A stretch of DNA of 64,000 nt from Histomonas meleagridis (Eukaryota; Parabasalia; Tritrichomonadida; Dientamoebidae). The DNA is taken from assembly GCA_020186115.1 (NCBI GenBank), contig WSYJ01000140.1, positions 186,001 through 250,000 of the forward strand. The letters are read 5' to 3'. Shown one piece after another: positions 47,835 through 58,850 of the stretch. Each line of letters opens with the position of its first letter. The first letter of the stretch is position 1. Under the pieces are notes generated by a model. The model was given only the letters and a program-made list of their open reading frames with translations. It was not told the DNA's origin and did no database searches. A program made the translations under genes and the position numbers.

Positions 47835-48977
47835 TTATTTATTAAAAGCGCTTTTTGCAGTTGCCTTCATTCTTTCTGGTACCAGCTCCAACATCATTTC
47901 AGCGATGTTTCTCACTTCTTCATCCTCCAATTCTTGTGTCTTCAAAAAGAATATGAATGGTCTTACTGCGTCCATAGAGTTATATCCCATTTGTGTTCTG
48001 ATATGCAACAAAACGCATTTCTGCACATCGCTTCCGATGTTTTTACTTCTTTGCACAGCAGATGTAAGGAATTGAAGCGCTTCTTTCTTAAGAGGTGCTT
48101 CAAGTGAAGGAGAACGACCATCAAAAAGAAAAGGGAGAACAGAATTACAAAAGCTTTGGAGAGTAAAAAGTCGCTGAAGTAGTTCAAAGACAAAAATTTT
48201 CGAAGACGGATCAAAAAAAATTGGTTGAACAACTTCTTTTATAAATATCTCAGGAAATTTGGAGACAATAAGAAGAAGAGCATCACTCACTAAGCGATTA
48301 GCAGATGATTGAAGCGATAAAAGATATGGTTTAATAAGATATCTGGAGATAAGAATTGTTACTGACGGAGGAATTTGTTGTGAAAATAGGCCTGAAACAT
48401 AACTATAAAAGGATTGGAATGTTGTAATGGGAAGATATTGTTGGATTATTTGTTCTGAATGTTTGGGATACTTAACAAGAGCAGTAATGATATCGGTAAA
48501 GAATTCTGTTGAAAGTGGCTCGGAAAGAATGGCTTCTGGTTCTGGCTCTGATTCTTCACTATCTTCTTCATTTGATTCATTTACTTCAATTGGAATTTGA
48601 GGTTCATCATAATTTGAAAAGACGAGACGTGGCGTTTCAGTATATGACAAGTATACTTTCTTGTCAATGGGATTTGATAAAAGAACCTCTGGAATTTCTG
48701 GAATAACATCATGAATAAAAGCTAATAATGAAATAAAATTATGTTGTGCTGTTGGGGAGAGTAACTCAAACCGAGTTTTTAGATTAAGACCCACCGATAT
48801 AGTAATTGGTTTTGTAAGAAATGGAATTAATGTTGAAGACAATTTTGGATTGTATCTTATAGCATCATGAACATGAACAACATTAATAAAATTATTTGAT
48901 TCGAATTGTTTCTGAACAGCAAACCAGAATGATTCACCATTAAGTTCTATGATTTTTGATTTTTTTTTACATGCCAT
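47835..48977 (-). CDS. FANCE-like helical-repeat protein
   Basis: 380 residues from the ATG at 48977. The frame is open upstream to a TTG at 49058, but the initiator TCGTCACTTTTATACATCACTTC directly precedes this ATG. The protein is helical with an acidic linker (ESNEEDSEESEPEPE, about residues 133-147). The C-terminal 230 residues have the helical repeat layout of the FANCE C-terminal domain; the segment LLSLQSSANRLVSDALLLIVSKFPEIFIKEVVQPIFF is closest to FANCE, where two Ser precede an Ala-x-Arg-Leu helix and a Pro-rich turn follows. FANCE links the Fanconi core complex to FANCD2. No other core gene is in this window. Assignment is by pattern only. Confidence 0.45.
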   Translation of the reverse strand: MACKKKSKIIELNGESFWFAVQKQFESNNFINVVHVHDAIRYNPKLSSTLIPFLTKPITISVGLNLKTRFELLSPTAQHNFISLLAFIHDVIPEIPEVLLSNPIDKKVYLSYTETPRLVFSNYDEPQIPIEVNESNEEDSEESEPEPEAILSEPLSTEFFTDIITALVKYPKHSEQIIQQYLPITTFQSFYSYVSGLFSQQIPPSVTILISRYLIKPYLLSLQSSANRLVSDALLLIVSKFPEIFIKEVVQPIFFDPSSKIFVFELLQRLFTLQSFCNSVLPFLFDGRSPSLEAPLKKEALQFLTSAVQRSKNIGSDVQKCVLLHIRTQMGYNSMDAVRPFIFFLKTQELEDEEVRNIAEMMLELVPERMKATAKSAFNK

Positions 48978-49299
48978 GAAGTGATGTATAAAAGTGACGA
49001 ATCCGGAATTGGGGAAAAAAAGTGTATAATTTTCCCAAGCTATTTCATGAAAATACAAAATCGAAACAATTTGCGCTTTCTCTTATATTATAGAAGAAAT
49101 CTTTGAAAGAATAATTCATATTCGAGGTGATGTTTTTAGAAATGAAATTAAATATTCAGAATATTTTGAAAAGAAATGTGTGACTTCAGCAACACTAATG
49201 ACCAAAAAATTTAAAATATTTCCGTTGAGAATTTAATATTAAATATTTAAAAACCAAATGTTATTAACCTCATATATTTATTTATATCTAATTCTAAAT

Positions 49300-50199
49300 T
49301 TATGGTTCTAAAGGTTTTCTAAACCTCGCCGCAGGCATTAAATTTTCATCTGAATCCATATAACCATTTTCATCGAAAACAGTTTCATAACTTAAAGCGT
49401 ACACAGGCACAAATTTTGGGTTTTCTGGAAACGTATATGGATTTCCGCTATTTGCTATTGGAAGAAACCACGTAAAAGGGTTCTGTCCAAATCTTTGTTG
49501 CATGTTCTTGAATACACTACCTGTGTCATAGCGATTTATGCGTTTTACTTTTGCTCTTTGGTAAAGTGCATCTCGAACTTTGTTGGATGTAGTTTCGATC
49601 CAAGTAGTATTTGTGGTGGCAAACTTCACTTGTGGAATTAGTTGAAGCACTACAAGTAGGCCAAATAACAAAAAATAAAAAAGACTGATAATAAATATTA
49701 CAATAATGGATGGACTAATAAAATCAGAAATCAAAAAGTATAAAGTAATGGTTATGGTAAGAATTGCATGAACGCAAAATGAAATTAGAAACATAAAAAA
49801 GCATTTGTAATTTCGATATCCAACACAATTCCCAATAAAATCGCAATGATGATCCATTAATAAAACACATTTTTTACATGAAGAGCAATGATGAGCCCTT
49901 AGTGGTCGTGGGATATTGCAGATTTCGCAAAAACTTTTTTCACCGTTATCATCTAATTCCTCTTTAAAATTGGGATCTTTGTAGGCTTCACTTAGCCAAT
50001 TTATACTTAAGTATCCAGGATTCATAAATGATGCAGCAGCATAAAATGCGAATGTATAAAAGTAAGTAAATATCCATGCTTCACTTAATACATGCAGAAT
50101 TTTTGAGTCAACTTCTGGTGCTTTTGTTATATCTGTTTTCCAAATAAAAAATTCAATAATGGATTGGACAACAATAAAAAATGTTGCAATGTAATTCAT
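49300..50199 (-). CDS. DHHC-family palmitoyltransferase
   Basis: 299 residues from the ATG at 50199; the longer frame starts with GTG. Two membrane segments (YIATFFIVVQSIIEFFIW, IFTYFYTFAFYAAASF) precede the Cys-rich domain CEICNIPRPLRAHHCSSCKKCVLLMDHHCDFIGNCVGYRNYKCFF, in which the catalytic Cys is in DHHC; the residues after it are DFIGNCVG where most have PWVGNCVG. Two further membrane segments follow. The chain ends in a polar region. It S-acylates Cys of peripheral membrane proteins; the dual-Cys protein at 4852-5322 is the type of substrate expected. TTTTGGCACTTTTTGG lies just before the ATG. Confidence 0.93.
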   Translation of the reverse strand: MNYIATFFIVVQSIIEFFIWKTDITKAPEVDSKILHVLSEAWIFTYFYTFAFYAAASFMNPGYLSINWLSEAYKDPNFKEELDDNGEKSFCEICNIPRPLRAHHCSSCKKCVLLMDHHCDFIGNCVGYRNYKCFFMFLISFCVHAILTITITLYFLISDFISPSIIVIFIISLFYFLLFGLLVVLQLIPQVKFATTNTTWIETTSNKVRDALYQRAKVKRINRYDTGSVFKNMQQRFGQNPFTWFLPIANSGNPYTFPENPKFVPVYALSYETVFDENGYMDSDENLMPAARFRKPLEP

Positions 50200-52541
50200 A
50201 GTCGGAGACACTTTCCAAAAAGTGCCAAAAGATTTTCTTCACGATGTTCAGTTTCAACATTTGGTTTAATTACATTAGATTTATAGTAAAAAGAACACTT
50301 GAAATAAAAGCAATAAATTTCATTAAAGATACAAAACTTAATACATATTAAAAATTCCAAAAAATAAAAGATGTTTCTAATAAATAAACATTTATTTATA
50401 ACTAATTAAATTGGAAAATTGTTGAAGATTATTACAAATATTATTAATGAAATTTAATTTCTGTTTTGTGGTAATGCATTTTATAGGAAACGTTGACAAT
50501 GTCAATGCCTTTTGCATTCTATGGCAGTGTTAAGTTACCATATGCTTTGTGTTTAGTCTTTTCAATGATTTAAAAGTTTCCTCAATATGTATGACATCAT
50601 TTTCATCTGTTTATACTTAAGTTTCTTATTGACAAAATCTCATCATATGAAATTCCATCGTTACGCAGAAAAGTCATTTCGAATTAATGTAAACTTTATC
50701 GTCGTTATTTGGCTTATGATCAAAACTTAGCGAATTATAAACAATGAAATCGATTCATGAATTGTTACCATTATATGTTATTGAAGTGCGAAAAAATCTG
50801 TAAACTCGATATCATAAAAAGATATCATTACTTTGTTTTCATTAAAAACTTTAATAAGTTCTACAAATATGAAGGACCTTGAACCAGCTAACAACATAAG
50901 CATTGAAGTAAACCAAGATAATTATTTTAAAGATGATAAAAATTATAATTAAGTGAATTTTTTCGCATTTACAGAAGCGCGCTCATATATAAACATTAGA
51001 GAATATTATTTCATGATCATGACTTGCTATTTGGATATATTAATTTTAACAGTTTTCATATCAAAGTTATTTTCATAATAATAATTACACTTGCTTTTTT
51101 GCAGTTGCAATTATATATCAGCATAGCACATGGGCTTTCTTAAATTTCGAAATAGTGAATAAATTCAAAAATATGCAAATCAAAACGCTAATGATTTTCG
51201 GATTCCGAATGTTTTCTATTAAAAGGTTATGATACTATTCGCCGAGTGAATGCAAGTTGAATTTTATAGGGTAAGAGGATGAACATCTTGATCATATTTT
51301 TGAAATGCTTAATGAATATAAAAATTGTCAGACAGGCTTCGAGCTATGCTCGTTACGGTTTTGACTTGGTGGTAAATTTGTTAACTCTTCTTTCCTATAA
51401 TTTACGTTGAAAAATGCCACAACCTTGTTTTAATTTTTTAAATTAACCTCCATCTTACCGATGAATTGAAAATTGACGGTACATATATAAACTTATCAAA
51501 TTTGTCAGGAACGATGACATGATTGCATTGAAAGAAAATTTTTTTTCTGATTAGCCGCTTATTTTTTGTTTGAAATTTCTAATAGTGTAATCAAATGGAA
51601 TAAAATGCCAGCATTTCATCGAAAGGAATATTGCTAAACTTTCCTTTATATACCATTTATTAGAACTTACTAAGATATAATATTGTACATGGTTATTTAA
51701 AAATCAAAGATTGATCAATGATACGACTTATTTTAATTTCAGCAAAATTCATAAAATTTCGGTAATTTTGCGATGTCTGCAATCTACTTTAAAACTTATA
51801 TAATTCTAAAATAAATATCAAAGAGAGAACAATTTTAATTACATTTTTTACAATTAAAATAACTATCTTTATAAAACCATGTTTTACATTCCTAAATTGG
51901 TATGCTATGCTGATGTTATTAATGAAAAATATCATGAAATTAAAATTCCATATGATTTTTAATAATTCCATCAATTTTTAAAAATTTGTGTTTCAATACT
52001 GTGCTTCAACTAATTGCATTCAATTAGTGTTTCAGTCACACCCCTATACATCAGAGTTAAATTCCAACGAAATTTGCATTTTCACTATCTTCAACACCAA
52101 CGGTTTGGTTTTTTTGAGTGATTCAAAAATTTGAATAATCATTCAGAAAATTGAATATCTCATATAGAATTTTTTAAACGCACGAATATTTCAATGTCAT
52201 TTGCCAAAAACCTTCTCAATTTATCCCTTGGGCAAAAAAACAACTACAGCCAAACAACCCCTAGCTCGAATTTAATTTTAATGCTCTATGTTTGAAAATA
52301 TAATTAAGCAAATGTCATACTTTTGTAAAATAATTTTTCCCAAGGCAAGAGAAAGGGATTCCGTTTTCTTTTTGGATCTAATGATGAATATGTGGAATGT
52401 ATTTCATTCGAATAAATCGGGTTAAAAGCAACAAAACTCTACAAGTAATCTTTTGAGATCGAAAGGTTGTTGCAGTAGTAAAAGTATTTTAAGCGAAAAC
52501 GGGTCTATCCAAAAATAATATATGTTTATAATACCTATTGT
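50200..52541. other. Largest gene-free stretch, 2.3 kb
   Basis: AT-rich with no supported frame. A short plus-strand frame near 50870-50953 begins MKDLEPANNISIEV but is only 28 codons. A small hairpin CGAGC-TAT-GCTCG lies near 51329-51341. No tRNA, repeat array or transposon end is seen. Confidence 0.45.
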
Positions 52542-52940
52542 TTATTGATCCCAATCTTCATATGTGAAATGATCTAACTGTGAGTCAGTGATATCATTTA
52601 ATTCTTCATCAAAGTTAAAATTATCATAACAAGAAGAAAAATATTTTGTACATTGATCATTCTTTCCACAACCAGGATATAAATTGTCTTTTGCGATTCC
52701 TTCTGTTGCGTCCTTTTCTTTGTTAGAATTTTTGTATTTAATTCTTAATTTACTAATCTCTAATAACATGCTTTCTGCTTCTTTAGTAAATTTTCCATGT
52801 GAAAAATTTAAAACATAGAAAATCAAGTTCGGTGCAAATATTATTTGATGTCTTGGTGTGAATGTTTTTTTATGCCTTCCCATTCGAACAATGAGGTTTA
52901 AGCTTAGCGACTTTTTGTGATAATTTTCTTCTGAAAACAT
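52542..52940 (-). CDS. Hypothetical small acidic-tailed protein
   Basis: 132 residues from the ATG at 52940 (the codon before it is TTG). Residues 15-30 are basic (RMGRHKKTFTPRHQ); a helix lies at 45-75 (KEAESMLLEISKLRIKY); a small cluster CGKNDQC..CYDN lies near 95-110; the C-terminus is acidic and ends EDWDQ. No family recognised. GGTCAATTTTTG precedes the ATG. Confidence 0.4.
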   Translation of the reverse strand: MFSEENYHKKSLSLNLIVRMGRHKKTFTPRHQIIFAPNLIFYVLNFSHGKFTKEAESMLLEISKLRIKYKNSNKEKDATEGIAKDNLYPGCGKNDQCTKYFSSCYDNFNFDEELNDITDSQLDHFTYEDWDQ

Positions 52941-53542
52941 CAAAAATTGACCGAAAAATAGATATTATGACAGAAATGTTTTTTTCAATATTTTACGCTA
53001 ATATAAAACATACAAATCGTATAATTTGTCAGAACATTGATAAGCACCGCTTTCAAGCTTTCCAACGGCCATAGAAGGAATTGGAAAAGGAAAACAATTG
53101 ATCCAACACAAAGGCACTCATAACTTAATGGATTAAAGATGTAAAAATATAAAAGAAAGTTTTTATACATTTGGAATGTAATCAATATTAATATATTATA
53201 TTTTATAAAATATAATGTATAAAAAATGGTGAGCAGAAATAAAAACAAATAGGTAGGAGAATCTTATCAATTCAAGTTTTTCATATTTTCAAATTTCATG
53301 ATATTCATATATCTTAATAAAAAAAAAATTTAAAATGTTATAAAAGCAAATGAAAATTAAACACATTTACACATTGATTTATTCATAGTGTGGGAGCTTT
53401 CCTTCCAAAAACATTTTTGTATAAAAAGAACGATAAGGCGACTGAATGCATTTTGGAACGGTTGTCTTCAAAAGTATTTTCAACTGAAAATAATCGTTGT
53501 TGTTAAATACACCAAAGAGAACGTTTAGTTTTACTCCATCGT
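52941..53542. other. Intergenic with promoter of the Rap/Ran-GAP gene at right
   Basis: AACGGTTGTC at 53457-53466 and AACGTTTAGTTTTACTCCATCGT just before the ATG at 53543 are the visible promoter elements. The remainder is AT-rich without coding signs. Confidence 0.45.
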
Positions 53543-56500
53543 ATGTTAAAACTCATTGATCATGAAAAAACTCAAATTGATGATCCAACTAAAATTTTAA
53601 AAGAACTAAGTGAATTTGCTCATTCTTATATGGCAAAATCAATAAAATCAAGGAAGAAAAATTTCAAATCAATTGTTCGATCCAAACTTAACTATATTAT
53701 TGAAGTTTCAAGAGAAATGTGTGAAAAACCAACTGGATTTTTTCAGGCTGCTTTAAATGTTCTGGCTGATCTTGTTATTCCTGGAATGGATGAAGATATT
53801 AGAAATGATGCTTTTATTAGCTTTGTTAAATTGACAGAAAAAAATTGGGATCATACTTGCATTACTGACATAGACTGGAATGTATTTTTTGAACGCTCAT
53901 TTTGTCCGTTTGCACAATACAAAAAATCAAAACTTCAAGATTCATCCAATAAATTTTTAATTCATCAACTTAGCTTCATTGCAGAAGAGATTTCAAGGTG
54001 TAATGAAAGAGCACAACTTTATTACTGGTGGAAATTAATAAGTGATTATATTTATCCAAAAATCAAACAATGGCGTGATTTATCTCAACCATTCGAAGTA
54101 ATTCTTTTTCATTCCCTTTTATCCATTCTCAAAAGGTATCGTGATGACAAGCAAAATTTCATTACATGTAATGAAGGCTTATTTTTATTCCAATTTGCGC
54201 TTAACTTGGTAAAAATTGCTTCTTCAGAACCATCTGAATATAAGAACGTCATAACTTTCTACAAATATCTTTTCCCGTCCCTATTTACTTGTGATGGGTT
54301 TGAACCAAAGAACATTTTTTCGGTGAAAATCATCCGCGACAAATTGAATAGTTTATACATTAACGTTCCCTTCACACAAATGCATCCTGAATACTTATCA
54401 TATTTTAAAGCTACATCACCCATATCTTTAAACTTAAGTAGTATTAGTAATATCAAGACAAATAATCAAGCACAATTATTTGTTAATATTATTGAACCAG
54501 CTTTAAATATCTTACCACAATTAGTTGAACTCTTAAAGAAAGTAACAATTCGAAATGATATGATATATTATTTAGCTTTAACATATGGACATTTATTACG
54601 ATTAAGAGTATTAATACGTGAAATCTTAAATTATGATACGCAAGATAACTTTATACAAAAGATATTAACATATACATTAATTGCACAAATACAAAATCGT
54701 GATTTAATATATTTATTTTTACCTATTTATTTCATAATTGTATTTGATAAAATGGAAATTGAAACAGCTGATTTTGATTTATTCTTTGATTTTATGTATA
54801 AATTATTACAAAGTAACAAAGAAAGTTTCGAAACATTCATTAAGTTTAATGGAGTTATAGGGTCACAAATAGCATATGCATTATCTAAAAGTTTATTTGA
54901 TTTAAATCTAAAAGAATCCGAAGTTTTTATTAATAATCCAGTGATGTTAGTCCATGAAAGACTTAACTATAGTTTCCCGAATAATTTATGTTATTTCTTT
55001 TATGATATTAATGGAATTGGATTTCCTAAAAAAGAAGCAAAACGATTAATATTTCAAATTATTGATGTCTGTGATGAGAAACTTAAATTTATGTTATCAG
55101 CATCAATAGCAAATGTTTTTTATGATATAATTAATACAACGAAAACAGCAAATCCAAAGTTTTTATTTGGACGAATTTTACCTGTTTTATTTGAATCTTT
55201 ATTAAATGAGAAATGTAATTCTAATTTTGTCTTTCCGATATGTTCTAAGATAGTACAATTATCACGGAAGAAAGGTTATATGAGTAAATCATTATCAATA
55301 CATTGGTTTAAAGTATTACAAATGTATTGTTTTTCGACTAATAAAGAATTACATTTGGACATCGTTAATTCAGCAATCGAAACTGTTTTATCAGGTTGTC
55401 CTTATTCACTTGGACTAATACCATTTATTTCTATATTATTAAATCAATTAAATGTACATACTGTGCCTAATATTCATTCATATTTATGTGTTGAATACTT
55501 TGTAGCTAAATGTGTGAATTTTAAGAATTATCCAAAAGAAATAATTGATTCGATACCAAATGAATCGGATAAATTAATATTACGAAACTTTTTGGATAAT
55601 AATTTATTCATTAATAATACTTTACAAGTATTAAAATATTTATCACATCGAAAAGATGATAATAAAATCCATAAAACGATTTTCCTTTTAATTCTTTATG
55701 ATATTTTATTATCGGATAATAATGAAGAATTAATTGATATCTTTAAATCTTATTTAGAATTAAACATAACATATCAACGATCATTTTTATCATTATTAAC
55801 ATTGTTACCACAATTTTATGATAAAATTAAATCGAAGAATGAAGATTTCCTTAAAATGGTAAACTCTAAAATTAGTACATTATTCTTCTCTGATAATTCG
55901 AATCAATGTGATTTAGGTACCAAATATTCAATTGATTTAATGTTAGCTTCAAAAAATGAAAAAACTACTTTCCAATATTGTATATCATTATTAACTGCTG
56001 TTTATGATAACGTTGTAACATCTAAAAATGATTTAACTTATTTTTCTAATGAATTTGATTTCTTTCTAAAACATTATTATAAATCAAATAACATCCAAAA
56101 TATTCAACTTCAGCCTCCTTATTTCATACATGAAAAACCTGATTACTTAATTAGTTCTGGAGAAAACATAAATTCATTTGCATTTACAACTAATTTAGCA
56201 ACATTTCAAGTCGAAGTTTCGAATGATAACAATGAAAATAATAATAATAATGTTAATCATAATAATAATGAAAATAATATCGAAAAATTCCTTTCGAATA
56301 TTCCGTCATCACTTTTATTTGTTGATGGGATTGAAAATAAATTAGATAATTTTAAATATGAGGATATAAATGAGAACTCAATAAATCGTATAAAAATGAG
56401 TGGAAATAAAAATTATAATGTGAGTATAATATATTCCGGTTTTAATAAAAAAGAGAAATCGGAAATTTTAGAAATTGGTATTAATGATATATCATATAAC

Positions 56501-56959
56501 TTTTATTCCTTCCTAAAAAGTATTGGGAAAATTACTGATATAAATAATGAGTTTTCTTTCCTTGGTTTACCCAAATTAATGATTTCTGGTAATAAAACAT
56601 TATATTGGGAAAATGATCGTAATAAAATATATTTTCAAGTCGCACCTTTTTTGGATCCTGATTCTGCAGATTCGCAAATGAAAAGATGGGATTACATTAG
56701 AGCGAGTTTCATCTTGATCATTTGGAATGAAAACCCTTTCGAAGTTAATATCGACGACTTTAAAGATTACCAAATTAAGTTGCACGTAGTGTTGGAAATA
56801 GTAAACCCAACGTTCGTAAGGGTGTCGATGCAAAAGGACCAGAAATTGGACTTCGGAATGTTCTATCCAAACATTTTGATACCGAAGAAGTTCTTGGGTA
56901 TATTTATTAGATTGGTGATCATTAACGCAGAAGAAGCAATGGAGGAACAGTTGAAATAA
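53543..56959 (+). CDS. Tuberin/RalGAP-like Rap/Ran-GAP protein without the catalytic Asn
   Basis: 1138 residues. The first 880 are helical, as in tuberin and RalGAP-alpha. The last 180 fit the Rap/Ran-GAP domain strand by strand: YNVSIIYSGFNKKEKSEIL; NFYSFLKSIGKITDI; FSFLGLPKLMISGNKTLYW; IYFQVAPFLDPDSADSQMKRWDYIRASFILIIWNE; YQIKLHVVLEIVNPTFVRVSMQ; FGMFYPNILIPKKFLGIFIRLVIINAEEAM. Tuberin has LGNDEVHIVWSE where this has IRASFILIIWNE, so the Asn thumb needed for GTP hydrolysis is replaced. An Asn-rich low-complexity loop lies about residue 895-910. It either uses another residue or is a pseudo-GAP scaffold. The fold match is strong; the loss of the Asn is read directly. Confidence 0.75.
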   Translation: MLKLIDHEKTQIDDPTKILKELSEFAHSYMAKSIKSRKKNFKSIVRSKLNYIIEVSREMCEKPTGFFQAALNVLADLVIPGMDEDIRNDAFISFVKLTEKNWDHTCITDIDWNVFFERSFCPFAQYKKSKLQDSSNKFLIHQLSFIAEEISRCNERAQLYYWWKLISDYIYPKIKQWRDLSQPFEVILFHSLLSILKRYRDDKQNFITCNEGLFLFQFALNLVKIASSEPSEYKNVITFYKYLFPSLFTCDGFEPKNIFSVKIIRDKLNSLYINVPFTQMHPEYLSYFKATSPISLNLSSISNIKTNNQAQLFVNIIEPALNILPQLVELLKKVTIRNDMIYYLALTYGHLLRLRVLIREILNYDTQDNFIQKILTYTLIAQIQNRDLIYLFLPIYFIIVFDKMEIETADFDLFFDFMYKLLQSNKESFETFIKFNGVIGSQIAYALSKSLFDLNLKESEVFINNPVMLVHERLNYSFPNNLCYFFYDINGIGFPKKEAKRLIFQIIDVCDEKLKFMLSASIANVFYDIINTTKTANPKFLFGRILPVLFESLLNEKCNSNFVFPICSKIVQLSRKKGYMSKSLSIHWFKVLQMYCFSTNKELHLDIVNSAIETVLSGCPYSLGLIPFISILLNQLNVHTVPNIHSYLCVEYFVAKCVNFKNYPKEIIDSIPNESDKLILRNFLDNNLFINNTLQVLKYLSHRKDDNKIHKTIFLLILYDILLSDNNEELIDIFKSYLELNITYQRSFLSLLTLLPQFYDKIKSKNEDFLKMVNSKISTLFFSDNSNQCDLGTKYSIDLMLASKNEKTTFQYCISLLTAVYDNVVTSKNDLTYFSNEFDFFLKHYYKSNNIQNIQLQPPYFIHEKPDYLISSGENINSFAFTTNLATFQVEVSNDNNENNNNNVNHNNNENNIEKFLSNIPSSLLFVDGIENKLDNFKYEDINENSINRIKMSGNKNYNVSIIYSGFNKKEKSEILEIGINDISYNFYSFLKSIGKITDINNEFSFLGLPKLMISGNKTLYWENDRNKIYFQVAPFLDPDSADSQMKRWDYIRASFILIIWNENPFEVNIDDFKDYQIKLHVVLEIVNPTFVRVSMQKDQKLDFGMFYPNILIPKKFLGIFIRLVIINAEEAMEEQLK

Positions 56960-57518
56960 AAAATATTTTGTATGTTGATTAATAAGCACTTAATAGTAAT
57001 GGGGAAATAAATAAATTTATGTTACGAGAAAATTTTTGTTTTTTATATTAATTTTGCGAAAAATCAATGGAATGTACTTGTTTAATGAAAGAAGATAATT
57101 TTTGAACAATGAAATATTGTTATTGTTAATAATTATGATGATGATTTAGAAGTCTTTTTTAATTTATTAAATATATATAATGCATTTGCATTTTAGGAAA
57201 GCACCAAATCATTCGAAGAAAAAAAATTCCAAAATTTTAAACAACACAGAATCAAATCATTATTTGTGGATATGAACTACATCTTGTAGACCAATAAATG
57301 AATTCATTTATTTTTTAGCAACACTTGAACTAAACGAAAAAAAGTGATTGTCCCTGTTCGAACTATTTGGTTGAGAAACCGAAAGTTTGTTGTATTTCCA
57401 TTAACGGAATATATATTTGTTAATGCACATAAATTTTATTTTCTTTTGCTTTAAAGATAAAATATAAATAATTTATATTACAATAAAATAACTATTTATT
57501 AACACACAGATATTTGTC
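56960..57518. other. Convergent 3' flank, nothing recognised
   Basis: 559 bases between a plus-strand and a minus-strand stop; AT-rich, no features. Confidence 0.45.
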
Positions 57519-58475
57519 TTAGTATGAAACATATTCACATTTTTTGTTTTTGACAATTCCATTTTCTTCTTCTTCCTCGTTAGTAACAAACGAATTCGCC
57601 ATTTGTACTTTCGGAAGTTGAATACATTCGAGTGTACTGTCAACGTTCACCTTAAGAAATGCAGCAATGTTCTGATTTGCAGCAGAAGACGATGTGAAAA
57701 CTGTTACAACTGTTACATCGGGCGAAAACGGAATGTCAATGCCACTCGCAGCGACTTGATGACCACGGAGAATCATACAAAGCTGGTTAGATTGAAGAAA
57801 TCTTTTGGCTGGATTCAAGCCCCATAGGTATGATGAGCCACGTGGGTTTTGCCCCCATTCTTCGATATCTGATGATGGATCTGACCAAAGAAGATCTGTT
57901 AAAAGACCTGATTTAGGGACTTTGATTGGGCGCTTGATGGACTTGATTTGTTCTAGTGACACAAGCTCTGGTGATATCCCACCATGTACACAAAAAACTC
58001 GATTTGATATAATGGCGGCAATTGGTAAGGAATCAAAAACTTTGTAAAAATGTGGAAGTGCGGATGCTGAAACTTTGCTTTCAACTTCAGATGCAAAGTC
58101 ACAGTATTGTGAAATTTCTTCACATTCATGATTTCCTCTTAACAAAAATATGTTATTAGGAAATTGGATTTTGAGTGCAATTAAAAGACAAAATACTTCG
58201 AAGCCATTTTCCCCACGATCAACGTAATCACCTAAAAATAAGTACTTAGTGTTAAGATTAAAACCACCAACTTGAAAAAGAGCGATAATGTCATTTAGTT
58301 CGCCATGAATATCACCACAAACATTTATAGGTGGCTGAAGTTCCAATAATGAATCCTCTTGAAGAAAAATTGAAGAAGCTTTTTGGCAAAGATCAGCGAT
58401 TTCGCTTACGAGAAGATTAGTAGTTCCTTTTGTAATTATGTTATTAATGAGGTTGACGATTTTGGTGCTATTCAT
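57519..58475 (-). CDS. Divergent PP1-like phosphatase
   Basis: 318 residues from the ATG at 58475; the longer frame begins with TTG, and CCATCATTGGG, an initiator-like word, precedes the internal ATG. The metal ligands are all kept: GDIHGE, GDYVDRG, RGNHE, HGG, RGHQ. The usual SAPNYCGEFDN loop, which shapes the active-site rim, is replaced by TSSSAANQN, a larger change than in the first copy at 5851-6867. Activity is likely but inhibitor and substrate handling should differ. The C-terminus has an acidic EEEEE run and a short basic end. Confidence 0.9.
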   Translation of the reverse strand: MNSTKIVNLINNIITKGTTNLLVSEIADLCQKASSIFLQEDSLLELQPPINVCGDIHGELNDIIALFQVGGFNLNTKYLFLGDYVDRGENGFEVFCLLIALKIQFPNNIFLLRGNHECEEISQYCDFASEVESKVSASALPHFYKVFDSLPIAAIISNRVFCVHGGISPELVSLEQIKSIKRPIKVPKSGLLTDLLWSDPSSDIEEWGQNPRGSSYLWGLNPAKRFLQSNQLCMILRGHQVAASGIDIPFSPDVTVVTVFTSSSAANQNIAAFLKVNVDSTLECIQLPKVQMANSFVTNEEEEENGIVKNKKCEYVSY

Positions 58476-58850
58476 CAAACCCAATGATGGAAGGTTATAT
58501 ATATAAAATTTATTCAATCTTACAAAAAAAGCTTTTCAATTAACCCATAAACCATTCAATCGCCACCTGCTTTGCTTGCTATAGAAAAATTTACTCGAAA
58601 TTTTTTGGGCTTATCATATGACATATCTTTTTATATTTTTGATATTATATACAATATATTTTAGTAATTATATACTCATAAGTAATTTGTGATAAAAAAT
58701 GTCATTATAAGAATAAATATATTTTTAAAAAGATGCTTAAAAACGACGAAGGAATTAAACACACACAATTTTCAATGATATCTCAACTTCTAAAAACGAT
58801 AACGATAACGATCACTAAAAGTTTACACAAAAGAAGTTCCGAGGAAATTA

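Noticed and set aside
50200-52541. Possible transposon or RNA gene in the 2.3-kb gap
   Set aside because: No terminal repeats, no transposase-like frame, no tRNA boxes; only a five-base-pair hairpin near 51330.
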